A stretch of 9,958 bases of DNA, taken from assembly GCA_947624095.1 (NCBI GenBank), contig CANQIR010000035.1:1-9958 (forward strand). Reading direction: 5' to 3'. A program made the position numbers and the translations under genes. This document shows positions 1 to 6,026 of the stretch, piece after piece. Position 1 is the first letter of the stretch. Every line of letters starts with the position of its first letter. The stretch comes from an uncultured Bacilli bacterium (lineage in GTDB: Bacteria; Bacillota_I; Bacilli_A; RF39; UBA660). The notes beneath the pieces were generated by a model. That model saw only the letters and a list, made by a program, of their open reading frames with translations. It ran no database searches and was not told where the DNA came from.

Positions 1-916
1 ACAATAAACCACCATTCTTTAAATTATATAGAATAGAAGGAACTATATTAAAAATTTTAATTGTCCCAGCTGATTCATATATAAAAGGTAAAAGAATTGA
101 TTTATTATCCTCTAAAGAGCTATGAATACCACTAATAACATATTTTTTTTCATTTGTTTCTAAATCATTAGCAGCTTCAATTTTAACCCCAGCCAAACAT
201 GGATCAAACTCATTTAATATTTTTTGAAAATCATTAAACAAAGAATTATTATCTAATAAAATATTAATACTTTTTTCTTTTTGCCAATAATTATCAATAT
301 TAATATTGATACAATTACTAATATAATTGTAAATATCTCTAAATGCCCCTGTTTCTTCTTTTAAAGCAATACTAGTTAGTACTAAGATTCTATTATTAAT
401 TAAACTATAATTTTTAGAAATAAACTGCCAATTCTTATCATATTTTTTATATGTGTTTGAAAAATAAACATTATCATTTTTCCTTTCAAAAATAATTTTT
501 TCTTTTATTCTTTTATCATTAGAAAACTTTTTAACATACAACCACTCTTCATCAATACCCTTTTTATTAATAGAAAAGCCATATCTATACTCCATACCAT
601 TTAAACATAAACAAATTTCATAGTCACTATTTTCCGTTAATGCTTTTTTACTAAATGCAAATGGAAAAACTGGAAAAGGCTTAGTTACATCAAAAAATAC
701 CGATTTTCGAATAATTTCAACCATATAAGAAAGTGCTTCTAATAACCCAGTTTTTCCAGAAGCATTAGCGCCATATACAGCAACAACAGGCAAAATATTA
801 TTGCTATTTACTTCAATAGTCGATTCAATATGTCCTTTTTCTTGTGTAGCAGTCATATCCAATATAATCTCGTCATAAAAGCATTTATGATTTTTAGTTT
901 TAAATTGTAATAACAC
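1..916 (-). CDS. AAA-family ATPase, OLD/RloA/Abi-like (3' end beyond window)
   Basis: The N-terminal 305 codons of an ATP-binding protein of the COG1106/AAA_15-21 type are visible; the C-terminus lies beyond position 1. The protein opens with LLQFKTKNHKCF, the usual first strand of this family, and has a clear Walker A motif GANASGKT at residues 49-56. Near residues 277-285 it has the family's LPFxxESxGT-like signature (ESAGT at 281-285). Walker B and the downstream switch residues would lie outside the window, as would any TOPRIM or nuclease domain. Members occur in defence islands as abortive-infection or OLD-like ATPases, often paired with a nuclease. That role here is inference. I chose the GTG start at 916 because an AAGGATGGTGAT ribosome binding site sits just upstream. 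An ATG at 928 is in frame but has only a poor site. It has its own promoters. Confidence 0.85.
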   Translation of the reverse strand, partial: MLLQFKTKNHKCFYDEIILDMTATQEKGHIESTIEVNSNNILPVVAVYGANASGKTGLLEALSYMVEIIRKSVFFDVTKPFPVFPFAFSKKALTENSDYEICLCLNGMEYRYGFSINKKGIDEEWLYVKKFSNDKRIKEKIIFERKNDNVYFSNTYKKYDKNWQFISKNYSLINNRILVLTSIALKEETGAFRDIYNYISNCININIDNYWQKEKSINILLDNNSLFNDFQKILNEFDPCLAGVKIEAANDLETNEKKYVISGIHSSLEDNKSILLPFIYESAGTIKIFNIVPSILYNLKNGGLL

Positions 917-947
917 TGATATCACCATCCTTACATTTATATTTTGT

Positions 948-956
948 ATTATATCA
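948..956 (-). promoter_or_regulatory. Extended -10 promoter element for the AAA ATPase
   Basis: On the minus strand the sequence reads TGATATAAT, an extended -10 (TGn plus a perfect TATAAT). No good -35 box lies 16-18 bases upstream (TCTTAA at best), which extended -10 promoters tolerate. Its predicted start, near 941, gives a leader of about 25 bases. It may be a secondary start downstream of the stronger promoter at 1002-1030. Confidence 0.45.
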
Positions 957-962
957 TACTTT

Positions 963-999
963 ATGCAAATTTAAGATGTTTTTCCTCTTAAAATTGCAT
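963..999. repeat. Inverted repeat in the leader of the AAA ATPase gene
   Basis: Two 14-base arms, ATGCAAATTTAAGA (963-976) and TCTTAAAATTGCAT (986-999), are complementary at 13 of 14 positions around a 9-base spacer. The repeat lies immediately downstream of the -10 box of the upstream minus-strand promoter and ends about seven bases before the second -10 box. It would therefore form a hairpin at the 5' end of the transcript or act as a DNA operator. AT-richness makes chance similarity easier, but arms of this length are unusual. Confidence 0.55.
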
Positions 1000-1001
1000 T
1001 T

Positions 1002-1030
1002 ATATTATCATTTTCAATTAAAAATGTCAA
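1002..1030 (-). promoter_or_regulatory. SigA-type promoter for the AAA ATPase
   Basis: The minus strand carries a perfect TTGACA (1030-1025), a 17-base spacer and TAATAT (1007-1002), with TGA just before the -10 making it an extended -10. The expected transcription start is near 995, right at the start of the inverted repeat at 963-999. This is the best-matching promoter upstream of the ATPase. Confidence 0.65.
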
Positions 1031-1052
1031 TTTTATTAAAATGTTAACAAAT

Positions 1053-1078
1053 AAAAAGAAGTACTGCTACTTCCTTTT
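1053..1078 (-). terminator. Rho-independent terminator after the Rpn nuclease gene
   Basis: The minus strand has the arms AAAAGGAAGTA and TACTTCTTTTT around a 4-base loop, pairing over 11 bp with one G-U wobble. The T run forms the outer stem. It begins two bases after the Rpn stop codon, so it ends that transcript and separates it from the downstream ATPase gene. Confidence 0.7.
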
Positions 1079-1080
1079 GC

Positions 1081-2070
1081 TTAGTACCATGCTGATAATC
1101 GAGATAATGGTATTCCAGTTGTTTTAGCAATTATATCTTTTGCTACATTAGCTCGAATTAAGTTTTTAGCTATTTCTTCTTTACTCTGTAATTTGCCTTG
1201 TTTAACGCCTTCAGCACGTCCCTCTGCACGTCCCTCTGCGCGTCCCTCTGCACGTCCCTCTGCACGTCCCTCTGCACGTCCCTCAGTAAGGCCTTCAGCT
1301 CGTCCTTCAGCAAGGCCTTCAACACGACCAGCAGCACGACCTTCTTCTAATCCTTGTAATCTAGCTTCAACTTTTAAGGTATTCTGATACATCTCTTCTT
1401 CTAATGCCCATTCTTCACTATGCATTGTAGCATCTGCAACCTTTTCCAGTAACTCATGATCAAATTCCATACTACTAAATACTCCTCCTTTCATTATTTC
1501 TTTTGCTTCTTCTATGCTTTCTGCCATTAATAATTGGCAAAAATTTATCATCTTGTCTGTACATCCAGTATACCATAAATTTTTGCCAAATTCCACATCA
1601 AGTAAATATATGTGCATAGCTTGACTATCTATTACTCTTCCCTCATCATTCTGTCTTGGATATCGATCCTTTATTTTCCCTTGATGCAAATTACTTATCA
1701 TAATATTCATCTGATTTACTGGTGGAATACTAACATAATTACCACCCTTCATCTTTTCTTGTCTAGCATATAAATAACTTATATAATGTGTATTTTTATT
1801 CATTACTCCTTTACTATAACTAGAATCTACTTCCACATTATATTTTATTCCATCAACATCTACTACTAAGTCTCTTTGTTTCGGTCTTTTACCATTATCT
1901 TTACTGCTAAATTCCCTTAATTCCTCTCTACTTAAAATCTTTAAATTAACTAATTTATCCTTATCTATTTCAAAAAGTAGAGAAATTAACTCCTTAGTTA
2001 ATTCAATATTATCTGGATTATTAAAAATACCAGTAAATATATAATCATATTTTAACGGGATTATATTCAT
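1081..2070 (-). CDS. Rpn-family recombination-promoting nuclease / PD-(D/E)XK transposase-like protein
   Basis: The product is a 329-residue member of the Rpn (YhgA-like, TIGR01784) family of PD-(D/E)XK DNA endonucleases. Its N-terminus, LKYDYIFTGIFNNPDN, is the standard family opening. The nuclease core has Asp67 (QRDLVV) followed by E80-V-D82 in place of the common ExQ triad end. Residues around 90-115 (YISYLYARQEKMKGGNY) match the conserved helix and Gly-x-x-Tyr segment. Residues 240-287 are a Glu-Gly-Arg-Ala tandem repeat, followed by a family-typical C-terminal helical end (IAKNLIRANVAKDIIAKTTG). The start at 2070 has an AGGGGGTGAG ribosome binding site eight bases upstream. In other bacteria such proteins increase recA-independent recombination and act as toxic anti-phage nucleases. 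Whether this copy is active is not shown. A terminator follows directly. Confidence 0.88.
   Translation of the reverse strand: MNIIPLKYDYIFTGIFNNPDNIELTKELISLLFEIDKDKLVNLKILSREELREFSSKDNGKRPKQRDLVVDVDGIKYNVEVDSSYSKGVMNKNTHYISYLYARQEKMKGGNYVSIPPVNQMNIMISNLHQGKIKDRYPRQNDEGRVIDSQAMHIYLLDVEFGKNLWYTGCTDKMINFCQLLMAESIEEAKEIMKGGVFSSMEFDHELLEKVADATMHSEEWALEEEMYQNTLKVEARLQGLEEGRAAGRVEGLAEGRAEGLTEGRAEGRAEGRAEGRAEGRAEGRAEGVKQGKLQSKEEIAKNLIRANVAKDIIAKTTGIPLSRLSAWY
1210..1353. repeat. 12-bp tandem repeat in the Rpn gene (Glu-Gly-Arg-Ala coding)
   Basis: There are about twelve consecutive 12-base units. Five in the middle (1222-1281) follow CTCTGCACGTCC exactly apart from one A-to-G change at 1240; outer units are progressively diverged (CTCAGTAAGGCC, TTCAACACGACC). 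On the coding strand each unit encodes E-G-R-A or a variant, residues 240-287. The unit is 67% G+C, far above the surroundings. Any gain or loss of a unit keeps the reading frame. Confidence 0.92.
1482..1491 (-). promoter_or_regulatory. Internal ribosome binding site-like motif within the Rpn gene
   Basis: The minus strand reads AAAGGAGGAG inside the Rpn gene, a near-perfect match to the 16S rRNA anti-Shine-Dalgarno sequence. An in-frame ATG (Met201, 1470-1468) lies 11 bases downstream, which is longer than ideal. Starting there would give a 129-residue C-terminal product containing the repeat region. The motif may simply encode Lys-Gly-Gly. Confidence 0.3.
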
Positions 2071-2103
2071 ATAGGTTTCTCACCCCCTAACTATTTTAAT
2101 CTA

Positions 2104-2121
2104 AAAGGTATTAATACCTTT
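2104..2121. repeat. 18-bp perfect palindrome in the Rpn leader
   Basis: AAAGGTATTAATACCTTT is perfectly self-complementary with no spacer. It sits between the candidate promoter and the Rpn ribosome binding site (2088-2079), ending 15 bases before that site. Position and symmetry suit a binding site for a dimeric repressor. No regulator for it can be identified from the window. Confidence 0.55.
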
Positions 2122-2186
2122 CACTATATTTATTATCCGTTTATACCCCATTTTCCTCTAAAAACTTTTAATTTTCCTTAAATTTC

Positions 2187-2213
2187 TTCATATCTTTACA
2201 AATATACTGTCAA
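2187..2213 (-). promoter_or_regulatory. Possible promoter for the Rpn gene
   Basis: The minus strand has a perfect TTGACA at 2213-2208, and the best -10 candidate is TATGAA at 2192-2187 with a short 15-base spacer. It lies just beyond the terminator of the upstream operon and would leave a leader of about 110 bases. The -35 is convincing; the -10 is weak. Confidence 0.35.
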
Positions 2214-2237
2214 CTATTGTAAATAATTGACATATAA

Positions 2238-2263
2238 AAACTTCTAGTTTTCACTAGAAGCTT
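2238..2263 (-). terminator. Rho-independent terminator of the surface-protein operon
   Basis: On the minus strand CTTCTAGT and ACTAGAAG pair perfectly around a GAAA tetraloop, are extended by a G-U and A-U pairs, and run into a TTTTT tract. The stop codon of the upstream gene (TAG, 2246-2244) lies inside the stem, so the last five codons of the gene are part of the hairpin. Confidence 0.8.
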
Positions 2264-3857
2264 TCTTTTTCTTTTTCCTTTTCTTTGCTAACTTTTCATC
2301 AAGAATATACTCAGCAGTCTCCTCACTAACCTCTTCTACTTTTTTAGGTTCTCCTATCTCTTCTTTTTTCTCCTTATCTTTTACTTCCTCTTCTTTTTCC
2401 TCTTTTTCCTTAATATTCTCTTTATCTACCTCTTTAGTTTCTTTCTTAGGCTTTTTCTCTTTCTTTGTTGTTTTAACTTCCTTGTCCTTTTCTTTTTCCT
2501 CTTCTAAAGCCTTAATTTCTTCAAGCGATTTAACTTCTTCCGTAAATATATTCTTCTTCTCTAAATGATTTAAAATTCTTTTCTTAAGCTTCTTATTCTT
2601 TGACAACAAACTCAAATTAATTATAAAAGAAAGTAACAATCCTCCACCAAACAAAGCCATAACAACTAAGAAATTTTTATAAGCTTTATTACTTAAAATA
2701 TCTTCTTCTACATACCTTTGTAAAGTATTCTCTTTCGTATCATATTTATATAATTGAGTTTCTCCACTCTCCGTATTAGTACCATATATTATATAAAACT
2801 CATCATTATTATCCCTTACAAAAGCATTTACTTTAATTCCATTTATCTCTACTTCTTTTTTAATAAATCCATCTAATTCTTTATCATAAATTTGTGGTAC
2901 TACATTAAAAGAATTAGATTTAACTTCTTGATATAATACATATACATTAGCATTAACATCAAAATTATATAAAGCTATCTCCCCATCTTCATTCTTTAAA
3001 CCTACTAAAGTAATATTAGTTATATCACTATGTAATGCTGGAACTTCTTTACCATCTATAAACACTGTAGTTGGTATAAATGTATTGGGTGTATCTAATA
3101 CTTCCGCTTGTCTTACAACCGTATAAGTCTTCCCATCAACTTGTACTTCAATTGGTTCTAACTCTTGTACAGTTGCATTAATTATGTAAGTCTTTTGACT
3201 ACCATTCTGTGCAGTTACAATTATCTCAAATTTATTAAGGCCAAGGGAAACTTCCTTTTCCCCAGTTCCACTAACCGAAGCTGTATTATCTGCTTTTGTT
3301 GCATTAATCGTAATAGTTGTTGTTTCCGGTGGTAATGTCACACTATATTCCAAATTATCTTGTTTAAATTCTGGTGTTAAATCAAAACCTTCCACACTCA
3401 AACTACTTAAATTATTATTTTTACTATAAGACTCTTGTAATTGTTTTTCCGTAATTACCGTAACACTTCTACTACCATTAACTACATCCATCGATGCATA
3501 ATCAAAGTCGATTACATCACCACCCGTAATATAAAACTTAGCAGTACCGGCTTTTTTAGCTTTAAATGTATAATTATAAGATACACTTTTAGTATTATTA
3601 TTATTAGCATATCCTATATAATGTTGATTAACATCATAACCAACTAAACTAAACATATTAGTATCCGAAACTAAAGTATATTCCCAAGCTCCTAAAGGTT
3701 GACTTGCAGATATAGTGACTGTTACTCTTACATTACTCCCAACAACCACTCTTGAAGTATTTGTACTTATTCCAATTGTTGCACTAGCTGCTTTAACACT
3801 TAATCCAAATCCTAAAAATATTAATAAACTAAAAATTACCTTCCCTAACTTCCTCAT
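2244..3857 (-). CDS. Membrane-anchored surface protein with cohesin-like and cadherin-like domains
   Basis: This 537-residue protein has an N-terminal signal sequence (about 1-24, ending VKAA/S). An Ig/cohesin-like beta domain follows at about 26-135 (VVVGSNVRVTVTISAS ... AGTAKF). Residues 148-230 are a cadherin-like beta-sandwich with the hallmarks NNLSSLSVEG and AQNGSQKTYIINATV. About 236-385 is beta-rich and not assigned (FYIIYGTNTESGETQLYKYD). One TM helix spans about 395-419. A cytoplasmic tail of about 118 residues, made largely of Lys and Glu, ends in a poly-Lys cluster. The topology is that of a type I membrane protein. It lies 12 bases after the dockerin-bearing autolysin gene and has its own AAAGGA ribosome binding site, so the two are an operon. 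The cohesin assignment rests on fold-like pattern only; a generic Ig-like adhesion domain is the alternative. Function is unknown; a surface scaffold or receptor is inference. Confidence 0.75.
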   Translation of the reverse strand: MRKLGKVIFSLLIFLGFGLSVKAASATIGISTNTSRVVVGSNVRVTVTISASQPLGAWEYTLVSDTNMFSLVGYDVNQHYIGYANNNNTKSVSYNYTFKAKKAGTAKFYITGGDVIDFDYASMDVVNGSRSVTVITEKQLQESYSKNNNLSSLSVEGFDLTPEFKQDNLEYSVTLPPETTTITINATKADNTASVSGTGEKEVSLGLNKFEIIVTAQNGSQKTYIINATVQELEPIEVQVDGKTYTVVRQAEVLDTPNTFIPTTVFIDGKEVPALHSDITNITLVGLKNEDGEIALYNFDVNANVYVLYQEVKSNSFNVVPQIYDKELDGFIKKEVEINGIKVNAFVRDNNDEFYIIYGTNTESGETQLYKYDTKENTLQRYVEEDILSNKAYKNFLVVMALFGGGLLLSFIINLSLLSKNKKLKKRILNHLEKKNIFTEEVKSLEEIKALEEEKEKDKEVKTTKKEKKPKKETKEVDKENIKEKEEKEEEVKDKEKKEEIGEPKKVEEVSEETAEYILDEKLAKKRKKKKKASSEN

Positions 3858-3869
3858 AATATATCCTTT

Positions 3870-5873
3870 CTATTGTTCAATTTGATCATAACCAAGTAAA
3901 TGTTTTTGTACCCTCAATAAATCTGTTAAACCAATACTATTATTTTTATCAACATCAGCTGATTTTCCATATGCACCATTTAATTTTTCATAACCTAATA
4001 AATGTTTTTGTACTTTTAATAAATCAACAATTGTAATCTTTCCATCACCATTACAATCACCATATATTACAATTGTATAAGATGCCCTACTTGTACCATT
4101 AACAATATTTACTACATCGCCAGTAGCTAAAGCTTCTTCATTACTTTTAACCACTCCATTAGCAGTTTTTACACTTATAGATGCTGCACTAGAAACTTTA
4201 GCTAATTCTGCTTTAATTCCTGTCGCTGTCATTCCTAAACTTAAACCACTTAGATAAGTTCCATCACTTTTTAAAGATACCCTACTAACTAATTCTTGAA
4301 CACTCAGATCTGCTCCTTCAGTTTTAATAATATTAACTTTATATTCCTGAATATCTCCATTTTGTGCTTTAACTTGAATACTAATCGGTGTAATATCCTC
4401 ATTTAAAGTAATAGTTCCTGTCCCGCTTACTACCGCATTACCATTTATTTTTGTTGCTTCCACTACAGCTGTCGTCGAAGACTTACTAACTGAATAATTA
4501 TAAACAAAAGTATCGTGAGCAAATCCTACTACAGTAGCACCATTAACTTTTAAATCCTTTAAATGATTATTAGGATTACCTGGATCTGGTAATACCGATT
4601 TCTCTCCCATATTCTTAAATACTGGTATTGCAAATTTAAAACTATTATCAATCATATCCATTTTTGCATAAGCATTATAAGTTGAAACCGCCTCACTAGC
4701 TGGTGCCTGAATATTAGCCATATATTGATGAGAATATGGATTCTTTCCTATTAAATTAAACTTCTGTAAATAACCCGTATATTGTCCTTTATTAATATAA
4801 GAATCAGCAATATACTTAGCTCCCCCTTTTATTGATTTAGAAATACTATTCCAAGGTAAATAATATTTTTCATCAGTTCGGGAAGCCCACACTAACCCAG
4901 CTAATACCGGATTAGATTCACTGCTATAAGCCCCAATATTATATAGATTATATAATCCACTATAACTTCCACCCTTATAAGTAAAAGCATTACCACTAGT
5001 AGCAGTGCCTCCATTAATTCCCGTTTCCTGTCTAACTCTACTAATTAAATATACTGGATTAATATCACTCTCTACTCCTGCTGCAATAAAATCATCAAAA
5101 TAATTATTTAAATATGATGAAGTTCCAACTACCCCTTGTAAAGCTTCTTTAGTTTGATAAGTTGGATCATAAGATAACTTTTCAAACATAAATATTTGTT
5201 TTTCATTTAAATATGTTCTTGGATCTAGAAAATAAGCCACCGTTTTTCTATTTGGTGCATACCATCCGCCAGCTTCCTGTACTATAAAAGTATCCGTTAA
5301 ATAATTAAAAGATTTTGGTTCTGTCGATAAATATCCTTGATTACTTGTTTGAATATAATTAACACTAATTACACTTTCAGCTGCTACTGCACTTTGCCAT
5401 TCTAAATTAGTATTTAAAGCTTCAAATATCCAATTAGGATGTTTATCATGTAAAGCACTAAGTGCTGCCCAATAAGTACTAGGAAAACCTGCTTCTTGTA
5501 AAGATTTCTCGTAATCATTTCTTGGTACACCCGAAGTATTCTCTTCTATTTTTTTAGTTACATCTAAATATGTTGCACATACATAACCAGTTTTCTCTGA
5601 TGCATAATATATTTGATACCATCCATCACTACATCCGCCCTCATCAGCTACCTTTACAATATTAACCATATCTACTACCGAACCTAAAGGTAACATTGAA
5701 AGTTGTGTATATTTAGTACCTGGACCCGATCTAACTCTTAATCCCCCTTCAGCCAAAGTCGTCCCTATATACTTATCTTCTGCCCTAGTTATTGGTATAT
5801 TAAAGAATAGAGATAAAAATAAAGCAATACATAATAAAATATTGAAAATCTTCTTTACATACTTCTTAACCAT
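3870..5873 (-). CDS. Secreted SH3b-glucosaminidase (GH73-like) autolysin with C-terminal dockerin
   Basis: The 667-residue product has a signal peptide (cleavage likely after Ala31, TRA/ED). An SH3b wall-binding domain follows at about 34-105 (GLRVRSGPGTKY). Residues 120-175 hold a segment common in clostridial glucosaminidases (FPSTYWAALSALHDKHPNW). The N-acetylglucosaminidase domain is at about 255-400, with Glu283 in RVRQETG as the likely catalytic acid and NLYNIGAY downstream. A cadherin-like beta-sandwich covers 437-517, and a small beta module about 520-602. Residues 606-662 are a type I dockerin with two calcium loops (Asp606/Asn608/Asp610/Asp617 and Asp640/Asp642/Asn644/Asp651), each followed by a near-identical VQKHLLGY helix. 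It should cleave peptidoglycan glycan strands outside the cell. The dockerin normally binds a cohesin; a cohesin-like domain is encoded by the next gene. The start at 5873 has an AGAGGAG site seven bases upstream. Confidence 0.88.
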   Translation of the reverse strand: MVKKYVKKIFNILLCIALFLSLFFNIPITRAEDKYIGTTLAEGGLRVRSGPGTKYTQLSMLPLGSVVDMVNIVKVADEGGCSDGWYQIYYASEKTGYVCATYLDVTKKIEENTSGVPRNDYEKSLQEAGFPSTYWAALSALHDKHPNWIFEALNTNLEWQSAVAAESVISVNYIQTSNQGYLSTEPKSFNYLTDTFIVQEAGGWYAPNRKTVAYFLDPRTYLNEKQIFMFEKLSYDPTYQTKEALQGVVGTSSYLNNYFDDFIAAGVESDINPVYLISRVRQETGINGGTATSGNAFTYKGGSYSGLYNLYNIGAYSSESNPVLAGLVWASRTDEKYYLPWNSISKSIKGGAKYIADSYINKGQYTGYLQKFNLIGKNPYSHQYMANIQAPASEAVSTYNAYAKMDMIDNSFKFAIPVFKNMGEKSVLPDPGNPNNHLKDLKVNGATVVGFAHDTFVYNYSVSKSSTTAVVEATKINGNAVVSGTGTITLNEDITPISIQVKAQNGDIQEYKVNIIKTEGADLSVQELVSRVSLKSDGTYLSGLSLGMTATGIKAELAKVSSAASISVKTANGVVKSNEEALATGDVVNIVNGTSRASYTIVIYGDCNGDGKITIVDLLKVQKHLLGYEKLNGAYGKSADVDKNNSIGLTDLLRVQKHLLGYDQIEQ

Positions 5874-5899
5874 TTTTTATCTCCTCTCTACTATAAACC

Positions 5900-5940
5900 A
5901 TTATACCACAATATATAATCTATACAAACCCACTTGTCAA
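5900..5940 (-). promoter_or_regulatory. Two overlapping SigA-type promoters for the autolysin operon
   Basis: On the minus strand P1 is TTGACA (5940-5935), a 17-base spacer and TATATA (5917-5912). P2 is TTGTAT (5927-5922), a 16-base spacer and TATAAT (5905-5900), with TGG before the -10 forming an extended -10. Both lie close upstream of the AGAGGAG ribosome binding site, so the leader is short. They are separate from the divergent promoter of the LCP gene. Confidence 0.6.
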
Positions 5941-5965
5941 GGATTAATCAACTTTCTGTAAAATA

Positions 5966-5994
5966 TTGTATTAATTTTCTAAATATAATATAAT
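5966..5994 (+). promoter_or_regulatory. SigA-type promoter for the LCP gene
   Basis: TTGTAT (5966-5971), a 17-base spacer and a perfect TATAAT (5989-5994) put the transcript start near 6001. The AAAGAGGTG ribosome binding site (6013-6021) precedes the ATG at 6027 by five bases. The divergent operon promoter begins only about 25 bases upstream. Confidence 0.65.
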
Positions 5995-6026
5995 TATAAA
6001 AGTACTAAGAATAAAGAGGTGCATTA

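Noticed and set aside
1193..1387. Plus-strand open frame encoding repeated Arg-Pro-Ser-Ala units
   Set aside because: It is the complement of the 12-bp repeat in the Rpn gene; the low-complexity product comes from the repeat, and the opposite strand carries a well-supported gene.
1081..2070. Reading the Rpn-family gene as a complete insertion sequence
   Set aside because: Although the family is annotated as putative transposase, no terminal inverted repeats or target-site duplications are visible around it, and it has its own leader and terminator like a resident gene.
3441..3647. Plus-strand open frame of 68 codons
   Set aside because: It lies entirely antisense to the coding region of the cadherin-like surface protein, has no recognisable domain and is rich in Ile/Thr as expected for an antisense shadow.
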